Shown here: positions 6,335-13,054 of the stretch, in pieces
Layout of the letters: each line of letters begins with the position of its first letter
Numbering within the stretch: the stretch's first letter is position 1
Source: Legionella genomosp. 1
Lineage (GTDB): Bacteria > Pseudomonadota > Gammaproteobacteria > Legionellales > Legionellaceae
Direction: 5' to 3'
Assembly (NCBI GenBank): GCA_945889365.1
Contig: CAMDBQ010000020.1
Location: forward strand, 1 to 13,054
DNA length: 13,054 bases
Translations under genes and position numbers: made by a program
The notes under the pieces: generated by a model
Told to the model about the DNA's origin: nothing
The model's input: the letters and a program-made list of their open reading frames with translations, nothing else
Databases searched by the model: none

Positions 6335-6978
6335 ACAAAAAAAAAATCCGTGAGATGTTTGAACGCTTCCGCGAACAGAACCCTCATCCCACAACGGAAT
6401 TACGCTACCACTCAACGTTTGAATTATTAATTGCCGTAATCCTCTCCGCCCAAGCCACCGATACCGGCGTAAACAAAGCGACAGCCAAACTATACCCGAT
6501 TGCCAATACCGCTCAGGCCATTCTTGATCTAGGTGAAGAGAAACTAACAGAGCACATCAAAACCCTTGGTTTATTTAATAACAAAGCCGCCCACATCATC
6601 AAAACCTGTCGCATCCTGGTTGAACACTATCAAGGCGAAGTCCCCGACACACGCGAAGCATTGGAGTCCTTGCCGGGAGTAGGGCGAAAAACGGCAAACG
6701 TGGTGCTTAATACCGCGTTCGGCCAACCAACCATGGCAGTAGACACCCATATTTTTCGCGTCGCCAACCGCACAGGAATCGCTCCAGGCAAAACACCACT
6801 CGCTGTTGAGCACGCCTTGCTAAAAAACATCGACCCCGAATTCATACACGACGCCCATCACTGGCTAATTTTACACGGCCGCTACGTCTGCGTAGCCCGC
6901 AAACCCCACTGTCCTGAGTGCATCATTCATGATCTGTGTGAATATAAACACAAAACCTTGAATTCCATGGCGTCATAA
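6331..6978 (+). CDS. nth: Endonuclease III (DNA glycosylase/AP lyase)
   Basis: The enzyme removes oxidised pyrimidines in base-excision repair and nicks the abasic site. The helix-hairpin-helix LPGVGRKTANVV carries the catalytic Lys (about residue 120), and the catalytic Asp is in VDTHIFRV (about 138). The C-terminal 4Fe-4S cluster has the canonical spacing C-X6-C-X2-C-X5-C (CVARKPHC, CPEC, CIIHDLC). Length 215 aa is normal (E. coli 211). The ATG overlaps the rnfB stop (ATGA). The junction is flanked by an A9 run (6320-6328) and an A10 run (6337-6346) inside the first nth codons. The nth-after-rnf order is as in E. coli. Confidence 0.97.
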   Translation: MNKKKIREMFERFREQNPHPTTELRYHSTFELLIAVILSAQATDTGVNKATAKLYPIANTAQAILDLGEEKLTEHIKTLGLFNNKAAHIIKTCRILVEHYQGEVPDTREALESLPGVGRKTANVVLNTAFGQPTMAVDTHIFRVANRTGIAPGKTPLAVEHALLKNIDPEFIHDAHHWLILHGRYVCVARKPHCPECIIHDLCEYKHKTLNSMAS

Positions 6979-7289
6979 GTGACTAATTTGACAAAACTGA
7001 TTATTAAGGGATCTAGCACATTATAGCGGGCATCAGCATCTCTAAAAACGTCATCTTTTTTTCAAGAAATCCCAATGCTTGAGTAATTGTTGTACCAGAG
7101 ATTTCAACTCGGGTTAAAAATGAGATTTCGTTTCGCCGGTCGGTTGCATTGATCTTCTTTTAACCTTGCGCCACGATTGTGGGGTATTAACTAAAGTAAG
7201 CGATAATCTCTGTTTAGCCGCAATTAGCCACGACAAATCTAATTGGATTGCGTTAAACTAATTCAATCTAATTAATAGTCAGGTGATCC
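6979..7289. other. Gene-poor stretch with a possible degraded coding remnant on the minus strand
   Basis: No intact gene is visible. On the minus strand a frame is open from 7159 to a TAG at 7013-7015, giving a 48-residue peptide with a protein-like centre (NEISFLTRVEISGTTI) but no credible start codon or ribosome site. The pattern ISFLTRVE vaguely recalls the second strand of PIN-domain (VapC-like) toxins; this is a weak resemblance. The last 60 bases are AT-rich and lead into the gene fragment at 7290. No terminator hairpin was found after nth. Confidence 0.35.
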
Positions 7290-7367
7290 ATGTCTAAAGA
7301 TCTGTGGCATTTTCCACGCAGTATGTTGGCTCAGCAAGTATTGGGCATGTTTGATATCACCCGCTGA
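7290..7367 (+). pseudogene. N-terminal fragment (25 codons) of a truncated gene, possibly an ATP-binding protein
   Basis: ATG 7290 is preceded by AGGTGA at a good distance, so this looks like a genuine translation start. The frame reads MSKDLWHFPRSMLAQQVLGM and then FDITR before a TGA. The FPRS-LAQQVL-FDI pattern resembles, from memory, the start of a family of proteobacterial ATP-binding proteins that continue with a P-loop. Here the frame stops where the convergent ATPase gene begins (overlap 7357-7367). This suggests the original gene was cut by insertion of, or recombination with, the ATPase segment. A bare short peptide gene is the alternative. Confidence 0.4.
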
Positions 7368-8685
7368 TAGCACCCACCAACCGTGGAATTTCTGAAATCA
7401 TATAAAGAGGGATGGATAATACACGATGGTTCATCTCGAGTGGCTTCATGGAGAGACGAACCCCTAAATCATAGTTTTTTTCATTTAAAAACAACTGGAG
7501 AGAGCGAAGGCTACCGGTTTTTCCAGCCTTGATTTCAATGGGAATAATGCGTTCATTCACGTTAATCACATAATCCACCTCAGCACTACTGTTTGGCTTT
7601 TGTCTATCCCAATAAAAAAGCTCGCTGTGCATGTAGGGTTTGCGATATGCCAATAGCTCCTGCCCTGCAAATTGTTCTGCTTGTGATCCACGATTGAGGA
7701 GCATTAAATCCTTTTGTAAAAACAACTCAGGGGATAATTGACTCGTTGAATTTGCCAAACCAATATCAAAAAATATAATTTTGAAATGCTTCTCACTCAT
7801 CAGAGCACTGAGTGGTAGTCCGCTGGCATTGGTATGATTCACCTTGTACAACAGACCCGCCTCAATTAAATAACCTAGTGCATTTTTAATTTCTCGCGAC
7901 CCAATTGCCGGATCAATTCTGCTGTAAGTAAATTTTTCACCAATAAATCCAGGCGCTTCCTTCAATATTTTTTGCATGTATTGATGCTTGGTTTTACCGG
8001 CGTACTTCCCGAAATCATCCCGATAACTCTGCACCAAACTCAATTGTTTTGCTTGAACACGCTCTAAATTTCGAGACGATAAATATTCATTAACAACATC
8101 AGGCAGTCCCCCAGTAAAAAAATAATTACGTAAATGTTCACATAATTCATCATGCACGACGGGCTCAATGCCATTTATTAAGGCAGCTTGATTTAAATAT
8201 TCACGTAAATGCTGGAGCCCAAGTGCCGATAGGTACTCATAAAACGACAGTGGTTTTAGGAACAACGATTCTACACGCCCGACGGGCATACGCATTTTTT
8301 CATTATTAAGCGCAAATTCCAAAAATGAACCTGCGGCAATGACATGTAAGTCAGGCATGTCTTCTTTAAAATAACGCAAGGCTTTAAGAGCCGCCGTACA
8401 TTCCTGAATTTCATCTAAAAATAATAGGCTCTTCCCCGGCTCTACTCTATGCCCGCTTTGCAAGTAAAGACGATTGATAATCGCATTAGGATCAAGTGTT
8501 TCAAAGGCCTGCTTATATTTTTCTTCTTTCTCAAAATTGATAACTAACACGTTTTCGAAATGTGCTTTTGCAAAAGACGTTGCTAAATGAGACTTCCCCA
8601 CTTGCCGTGCCCCACGCAATAAAAGAGGCATATGCTCTTTTGCATTTTTCCAACGGATTAGTTCTAACTCAAGATCTCTATGCAT
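7357..8685 (-). CDS. AAA ATPase with C-terminal DUF4143 domain
   Basis: The P-loop GARQVGKS (residues 25-32, counting from ATG 8685) and Walker B LLFLDEIQE (about 87-95) form an N-terminal AAA_14-type ATPase domain, including the AAGSFLEFAL sensor segment. The C-terminal DUF4143 part ends in a PD-(D/E)XK-like pattern, EVDYVI...IPIEIKAGK (about 368-389). Proteins of this build are widespread in genomes of bacteria and archaea as dispersed, horizontally moving genes of unknown role; nuclease-like activity is only suggested by the motif. I chose ATG 8685 because a strong promoter predicts transcription starting near 8713, which excludes the upstream TTG at 8715; GTG 8691 is possible. The gene stands alone, following the carboxylase gene on the same strand, and overlaps the fragment at 7290-7367. 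Confidence 0.88.
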   Translation of the reverse strand: MHRDLELELIRWKNAKEHMPLLLRGARQVGKSHLATSFAKAHFENVLVINFEKEEKYKQAFETLDPNAIINRLYLQSGHRVEPGKSLLFLDEIQECTAALKALRYFKEDMPDLHVIAAGSFLEFALNNEKMRMPVGRVESLFLKPLSFYEYLSALGLQHLREYLNQAALINGIEPVVHDELCEHLRNYFFTGGLPDVVNEYLSSRNLERVQAKQLSLVQSYRDDFGKYAGKTKHQYMQKILKEAPGFIGEKFTYSRIDPAIGSREIKNALGYLIEAGLLYKVNHTNASGLPLSALMSEKHFKIIFFDIGLANSTSQLSPELFLQKDLMLLNRGSQAEQFAGQELLAYRKPYMHSELFYWDRQKPNSSAEVDYVINVNERIIPIEIKAGKTGSLRSLQLFLNEKNYDLGVRLSMKPLEMNHRVLSIPLYMISEIPRLVGAISG

Positions 8686-8719
8686 CGCCACCCCCAATAA
8701 AAGACAAAATATCAAGGCA

Positions 8720-8748
8720 ATTATAGGCCTGTCATGTCAAAATATCAA
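8720..8748 (-). promoter_or_regulatory. Sigma-70 promoter of the DUF4143 ATPase gene
   Basis: On the minus strand TTGATA (8748-8743) and TATAAT (8725-8720) are separated by exactly 17 nt: five of six and six of six consensus bases. The predicted transcript begins near 8713, giving a 5' leader of about 28 nt before ATG 8685. The ATPase is therefore likely transcribed independently of the carboxylase gene upstream, whose stop is at 8769. Confidence 0.7.
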
Positions 8749-8768
8749 CGCATAATTTGACGGCCCGT

Positions 8769-11700
8769 CTATTTCTTAAAGGTTATAATGACTTCACGGT
8801 CTTCTACAATATCCGACTTTCCACCATCTAATAGTTTAACCGTATCGACAACCAATCCATCGGCTTCGGCCTTTACCGGATGCTCCATTTTCATGGCTTC
8901 TACTGTCGCCAGTACTTGGCCTTTTTTCACGGTATCGCCTGATTTTACAAAGAAACCAATCACCTTGCCTGCCATGGGAGCGCCACATTCTGTCTTGGCA
9001 TCCTTCACAAGCCTTACTTGTTTAACGACAGTATGAGCGTTTACATTAGGATCAATCCCTTTGGTTCGAATAGTATGACTTTGAAAATTGTACTCAACAT
9101 TGATTTGCCCGGTTTCTGCATCCGGCTTGATTTTGCTGATGGTGATTTTTTCGCCAAACAACCTGAATACATCGCCTTCCCGCTTGGTTTGACTATAAAC
9201 AAATTCCGGGCTATCCATCATAACCGTCATGTCTCTTGGGCCATCACTTAATACGGAATGATCACGATGGACTAATGACTCTAGGCCAATTTTATCAAAC
9301 GCTACGATGGTGGCCACTTCTCTGTCACCTACGTTCGTATTGGGCAGCTTAGCCTGTAGATTTCTTCGTTGAGCCTCAATGTCCAAAGGAGGTTTCTCGA
9401 TAACTTCGGTTTCTGCAACATCAGGTGATAGACCGTGATTAATCAGCAATTGCTTGATGATTTCAGGGCGAGGCAGCAGTGTTTTCCATGCTCTTAATCC
9501 TTCCAGGATAGGCATTGCAATCGCCAATTGACCACCATTATTAATGTACAATTTTGCGGCTGCAACTGTTTTGGGTTGAATGGCGCTGTTCTTCCAGACG
9601 GCAAACCCAACTTGTTTAATCCACTCGGAATAAGGCGTTACTGGCGTGCCCAGTCCCGTCAGCTCTCTGGATAAAACAATGGCTTTATTCATATGAATAG
9701 CAGGAATACCCATCTTGAGTGCATCGACCAAATCAGATGAGTTTGTGCCGCCAGCCATTTCTGAATCAGGATCTTGAATACCTTTCGTAATATGCTGATT
9801 ATTAAATCGCGAGGTTAAGTCAATAGCCAATTGAGCGCCCCGATTGTAATGCTCTAGCTTGTCTCGTTGTTCAGAAGACATCACCAGTGCTCTGGAAATA
9901 ATAAGATTTGAATTATGTGAAGTACCAGGAGGTGCTGAATCAACAATTAACCAGGCATAACCCAGTTGCTGACATTGCCGGATGGCGTCAGCTCCAATGT
10001 GCGCGGCCATGCCATTAAATTCATGATTATGAATATAGATAATCGGTTCATCCAGACCACGTTCTTTGAACATATGTCGAATGGTTTGAACCATTTTGAC
10101 AATCACACTGGCATTCCAGTGAGGACCTTGTCCTGCATTCTTAATCCGAATCTGGTGAAACGGCTTGCCTTCCTCTTGAAAAAGATTGATTTGACGCGTG
10201 ACCCAGCCTTTAAAATGATCTTCCGTATAACGTGGATCCCATGCCCAATTGGGGATAACGGCCAAATGAGCCCTTAACATTTCTCTAGTCGTGAGATCCT
10301 GTTCCGGATGATTGCCCGCATGAAAGTTATAAGGTACCCAAGGAATAAAAGGCGACATATCAGGAGGTACACCATAAAAACGAGCGACTTCACGGGCGAT
10401 AGTTTTAAATACAAACGCTTGCTCTTCAGTGGATTTTATCGTCAAACCATTCATCCATTTTGATCGGGTTAATGATAATGAAGCCAAATTTGATGGGCAA
10501 CCCGCTAATAAAACCTCCATCCAATCAAACTTTCGCATCAACGCAGCTTGATATTGAGCGCCACCAGTTTCAAAACCAACACCGATACCAGAACCCGCGA
10601 AGTAAATTTCGGCAATCTTTACGGAAGCTGACTGGATTAATGCAGATTCTTGATCCCCCGATGATTGCAATACGTCCCGAATAACGGTCACGGTACCACC
10701 CCCATGATTGGCCAAAAGGTCTTTTAACTCATGAATGTAAGTTTGGAAGTTTTTATGCTCTAACAGCCTTGAAAATGGCGTTTCAGGAGCCGTTTCATAT
10801 AATAATCCATCCATAAATCGGGTGAAGTCCTTGATTTGTTCAAGGTTTGGAGGCGACTGATTTTTAACTCCTTCTCCAAATCGATAACCATGCGTGACCA
10901 GAGGCGTTACCGTGCTTGACAGTGCTGAAACAATTTTTTGATTGCGGCCTTTCTCAACCGGCAGGTTAGATAGCACATTTAACGTATTATTACAGCCTAA
11001 TTCACCCGCCCTAAACACAGGGTCAGCTGCCAATTTTCTAATGAAATCAAAATAGTTGGACAGCTCTGTTTTGTGACCATAAAACTGGAATTCTTTTGCA
11101 AACTCACCCAGTTTATCGCACATTTCCTCCCAAGTTTCAGCCAGGATCAGCGCACGCCCAATTTGAGGATCCGCATCCAGAAAGACCGGGCCTTTGGCAA
11201 ACTGAACATTAGCCCCTTGCGGATAAATCGCACCATCAATGTTCAATCCACTATGATAACGTGATCCTGTTGGGGTGATTTCGCACGACAAAAGTCTGAG
11301 ATGAGCGACAAATGCAGGGCCTTTTTCACGGAAATCTGTTTCAGTTGGAGCAGGGTAACCGAGGGCCTGCATGACTTGTCCCGCGGGACCATTTTTGGGG
11401 CGACCTTTATGATCTACAACCAATTCTGAAAGCGCCTCATTCTCAACCTGAATCCGTTTATTCAGCTCCAACAGTTTGAAATCCCAGTTGCCGTGCGTGT
11501 CTCTGACAATTAAAGCTTCATTGGTTCCGCGACCATCATAGCCAGAGGCTTCAAATATGGCCTTCGATGCAGCTTTACAAGCTTTATGCACGTGTTCAGG
11601 AATCAGCTTCATAACTTTATCGCTAACGGCTTTATCGGCGTATCCCACTTCCAGTACTTTTTGATTTTCCCTGTTAAACCAGACCAGGCGGCCTCCATAT

Positions 11701-12530
11701 GCGACCATTGATGCATCACATTCGATTTCGATTTGAAGCAATAGAGATTTAGCTAAGTCCAGCGCTTTTTCAGCATATACGCCATTCAGGTTTCCACCGG
11801 TTTCATTCACAATTTTTCGAATGGCTTCCACCGCGTTATTCTCATTCATTTCACAGACTTTTTTGGTGCCTCGACCACCACCACCTTCGTTGTGTTTGAC
11901 AAATACGGCTTGGCCAGTCAGTTGCGGCGTATTTTGATGTAAATCCACCAAGTTTTGCGCCATTATTTTAAATGCATCTTCTTTATCCTGAATGGCATCA
12001 GGGGCTTTAATTTCAATAAAATCAGCCGTTGGCAAACCCAGAGACTGACTGAGTTTCTTGTATTCAATTTTATCCAGCCCTTTCATTTTATCAGGACTGG
12101 CACCAATCCATTTGAATCCAGCTTGTTGTGCACTAGTCGCCCATACCGAGTTTTCAGCTTGGGCTGACCACACACTATACAAACCAACTTTACCATCGTC
12201 CATGCTTTTACGCAGTGCTGGATCGTTCATAGCAACCTTATCAAATTGCTGTTTAAAATGATCCATACTAGACCAGTCTTTAATTCGCACAACCAGATCC
12301 GAGCCAGGCATAGGGTCTCGATCTTCTTGTACAACATGGATCAGCTTTATTTTAGGCCAAGCATCTTTTAATTGGCGAATGGCATAGTTTGCGGCATTTT
12401 TTGAACGGTTGTGGATAATGATATAATCTAGTGGCGCAGGAACATCATAGGGTGAAGTGTATGACGACATTGCACGGACTGATTTTAGTGAATTAATTAA
12501 CGGGGTAGCCCGGAGTATTCTTCGTAACAT
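8769..12530 (-). CDS. Divergent pyruvate-carboxylase-like biotin enzyme with a presequence-like N-terminus (1253 aa)
   Basis: Domain order is that of single-chain pyruvate carboxylase. Biotin carboxylase (about 35-515): glycine-rich loop VKHNEGGGGRGT (about 213), NQKVLE, ELNKRIQVEN (about 355-364) and AHLRLL (about 407) keep the catalytic Lys, Glu and Arg equivalents of E. coli AccC K238, E296 and R338, while His209, His236 and His297 become Gln, Asn and Asn. Carboxyltransferase (about 600-1000): RDVLQS for RDAHQS, RSKW at about 688, IKNAGQG (about 798) keeping the carbamylated Lys, and HNHEFNG (about 834) keeping both metal-binding His. The biotinyl domain has EAMKM with biotin Lys about 1214. 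Typical pyruvate carboxylases are about 1150 aa. Expected role is anaplerotic carboxylation to oxaloacetate; the substrate is uncertain given the changes. The start is supported by AAGGA 6 nt upstream. Confidence 0.88.
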   Translation of the reverse strand: MLRRILRATPLINSLKSVRAMSSYTSPYDVPAPLDYIIIHNRSKNAANYAIRQLKDAWPKIKLIHVVQEDRDPMPGSDLVVRIKDWSSMDHFKQQFDKVAMNDPALRKSMDDGKVGLYSVWSAQAENSVWATSAQQAGFKWIGASPDKMKGLDKIEYKKLSQSLGLPTADFIEIKAPDAIQDKEDAFKIMAQNLVDLHQNTPQLTGQAVFVKHNEGGGGRGTKKVCEMNENNAVEAIRKIVNETGGNLNGVYAEKALDLAKSLLLQIEIECDASMVAYGGRLVWFNRENQKVLEVGYADKAVSDKVMKLIPEHVHKACKAASKAIFEASGYDGRGTNEALIVRDTHGNWDFKLLELNKRIQVENEALSELVVDHKGRPKNGPAGQVMQALGYPAPTETDFREKGPAFVAHLRLLSCEITPTGSRYHSGLNIDGAIYPQGANVQFAKGPVFLDADPQIGRALILAETWEEMCDKLGEFAKEFQFYGHKTELSNYFDFIRKLAADPVFRAGELGCNNTLNVLSNLPVEKGRNQKIVSALSSTVTPLVTHGYRFGEGVKNQSPPNLEQIKDFTRFMDGLLYETAPETPFSRLLEHKNFQTYIHELKDLLANHGGGTVTVIRDVLQSSGDQESALIQSASVKIAEIYFAGSGIGVGFETGGAQYQAALMRKFDWMEVLLAGCPSNLASLSLTRSKWMNGLTIKSTEEQAFVFKTIAREVARFYGVPPDMSPFIPWVPYNFHAGNHPEQDLTTREMLRAHLAVIPNWAWDPRYTEDHFKGWVTRQINLFQEEGKPFHQIRIKNAGQGPHWNASVIVKMVQTIRHMFKERGLDEPIIYIHNHEFNGMAAHIGADAIRQCQQLGYAWLIVDSAPPGTSHNSNLIISRALVMSSEQRDKLEHYNRGAQLAIDLTSRFNNQHITKGIQDPDSEMAGGTNSSDLVDALKMGIPAIHMNKAIVLSRELTGLGTPVTPYSEWIKQVGFAVWKNSAIQPKTVAAAKLYINNGGQLAIAMPILEGLRAWKTLLPRPEIIKQLLINHGLSPDVAETEVIEKPPLDIEAQRRNLQAKLPNTNVGDREVATIVAFDKIGLESLVHRDHSVLSDGPRDMTVMMDSPEFVYSQTKREGDVFRLFGEKITISKIKPDAETGQINVEYNFQSHTIRTKGIDPNVNAHTVVKQVRLVKDAKTECGAPMAGKVIGFFVKSGDTVKKGQVLATVEAMKMEHPVKAEADGLVVDTVKLLDGGKSDIVEDREVIITFKK

Positions 12531-12536
12531 TTACAA

Positions 12537-12541
12537 TCCTT
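12537..12541 (-). promoter_or_regulatory. Ribosome binding site deciding the carboxylase start
   Basis: On the minus strand AAGGA lies 6 nt before ATG 12530. The next in-frame ATG (codon 21, at 12470) is preceded by CAGTCCGTGCA with no Shine-Dalgarno match. The site therefore favours translation of the basic 20-residue leader MLRRILRATPLINSLKSVRA. Confidence 0.7.
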
Positions 12542-12558
12542 GTGTTTATTATTATTTT

Positions 12559-12647
12559 GCCGTCTTTGCGAGCATTAGCGAAGCAATCCAGTTCGGATTT
12601 TCAATTAAAATCGGACTGGTTTGCTCCACTTCGTTCGCAAAGAAGGC
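12559..12647. repeat. 89-bp imperfect palindromic repeat between glmU and the carboxylase gene
   Basis: The arms begin GCCGTCTTTGCGAG at 12559 and end CGCAAAGAAGGC at 12647. They remain complementary with scattered mismatches to a central GATTTT-CAATT-AAAATC hairpin at 12596-12612. The unit TTTGCGAGC...AGCGAAGCAATCCAG resembles the widespread bacterial dispersed repeat of the TTGCGAG/GAAGCAATCC type, so it is probably a MITE- or BIME-like non-autonomous element. It fills most of the 140-bp gap between glmU and the carboxylase and ends 18 nt before the carboxylase ribosome site. It could terminate glmU transcription or shape the carboxylase leader. Confidence 0.75.
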
Positions 12648-12670
12648 ATTCGGCGTTTATAAAAACTGTA

Positions 12671-13054
12671 TTATTTTCGTTTTTCAGGCCGTTTCCAACC
12701 ATAAATTGTTTTTTGTTTCGATTCTGTCAACGTTAATTCCCCAGCGGGGGCATTCTTGCGAATCGTACTACCCGCTCCAATCGTAGCGTTTTCACCGACG
12801 GTGACAGGGGCTACAAGTTGCGTATCCGAACCAATAAACGCACCATCTTGAATGACCGTTTGATGCTTGTTTACGCCGTCATAATTACAGGTAATCGTGC
12901 CTGCACCGATGTTAACTTGCTTGCCGATGGTCACATCGCCTAAATAACTTAAATGACTGGCTTTACTGCCTTCAGCAAAAACGGCTTTTTTGGTTTCAAC
13001 AAAATTGCCAATTTTACAGCCGTTAGCCAATACTGTACCGGGTCTCAGGCGAGC
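12671..13054 (-). CDS. glmU: GlmU, C-terminal acetyltransferase part (5' end outside the window)
   Basis: GlmU makes UDP-N-acetylglucosamine: the C-terminal domain acetylates glucosamine-1-phosphate and the N-terminal domain transfers UMP. The visible 127 residues are left-handed beta-helix hexapeptide repeats. They begin ARLRPGTVLANGCKIGNFVE and include SHLSYLGDVTIGKQVNIGAG, TITCNYDGVNK and VGSDTQLVAPV-like IGSDTQLVAPVTVG, ending in GWKRPEKRK as in E. coli (GWRRPVKKK). The acetyltransferase His and Tyr (in SHLSY) and the Asn and Lys of the NYDG-NK region are retained. The frame is open to the right edge without a stop, so the gene continues upstream on the minus strand. The 89-bp palindrome lies immediately 3'. 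Confidence 0.97.
   Translation of the reverse strand, partial: ARLRPGTVLANGCKIGNFVETKKAVFAEGSKASHLSYLGDVTIGKQVNIGAGTITCNYDGVNKHQTVIQDGAFIGSDTQLVAPVTVGENATIGAGSTIRKNAPAGELTLTESKQKTIYGWKRPEKRK

Noticed and set aside
8686..8715. TTG start at 8715 for the DUF4143 ATPase, adding ten hydrophobic residues
   Set aside because: The predicted transcription start lies at about 8713, so this codon would not be in the mRNA; conserved family sequence begins at the later ATG.
8720..8739. TTGACA close to TATAAT on the minus strand as a promoter pair
   Set aside because: The spacing is only 9 nt; TTGATA further upstream gives the correct 17 nt.
12468..12470. Codon 21 ATG as the carboxylase start
   Set aside because: It lacks a Shine-Dalgarno sequence, while the upstream ATG has AAGGA at 6 nt. 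It remains the main alternative and would remove the presequence-like leader.
12457..12786. 109-codon + strand ORF across the carboxylase start, the palindrome and the glmU 3' end
   Set aside because: It overlaps two real genes in antisense and is mostly repeat-derived; no coding signal of its own.

Overview
The window looks like a chromosomal segment of a gammaproteobacterium, most like the Legionellales (Legionella/Coxiella relatives). This rests on the protein sequences (Hfq, TatC, GlmU, MetG), the metG-rnfB-nth cluster, AT-leaning intergenic DNA and dispersed palindromic repeats. The genus cannot be fixed by eye. No rRNA, tRNA, CRISPR array or intact transposase is visible.

Left part (1-3820). 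A DolP-like two-BON-domain lipoprotein, open at the left edge, ends in a clean intrinsic terminator. A small His-rich basic protein of unknown function converges on it. Then come tatC and a secreted TlpA-type thioredoxin on the + strand. An hfq-like gene converges on the thioredoxin gene and carries unusual changes in the uridine-binding pocket. Divergent from hfq lies a compact operon resembling yqjD-yqjE-yqjK of enterobacteria (a DUF883 tail-anchored protein, a two-helix membrane protein and a small membrane protein). It has a possible sigma-S-like promoter and overlapping reading frames. A possible fourth small ORF runs through a pair of inverted REP elements.

Middle part (3820-6980). metG (the short form without the C-terminal tRNA-binding domain), an orphan RnfB lacking its membrane anchor, and nth (endonuclease III) form a translationally coupled operon with 1-nt and 4-nt overlaps. 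The rnfB-nth adjacency echoes the rnf/rsx-nth order of E. coli.

Right part (6980-13054). A gene-poor stretch holds what look like remnants of genes. It abuts a DUF4143-type AAA ATPase on the minus strand that has its own good sigma-70 promoter. Next is the most interesting gene: a 1253-residue biotin-dependent carboxylase with the full pyruvate-carboxylase domain order (biotin carboxylase, carboxyltransferase, biotinyl domain). It is strongly divergent at several normally invariant positions. Its N-terminus, read from the Shine-Dalgarno-supported start, looks like a mitochondrial presequence. A near-perfect 89-bp palindromic repeat separates it from the 3' part of glmU, which runs off the right edge.

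Best candidate for something undescribed: the divergent carboxylase with its presequence-like leader. It is either an anaplerotic enzyme with altered substrate handling, a gene of eukaryotic origin, or a protein delivered to host mitochondria. These are hypotheses. The sequence directly shows only the domain order, the residue changes, the leader and the ribosome binding site.
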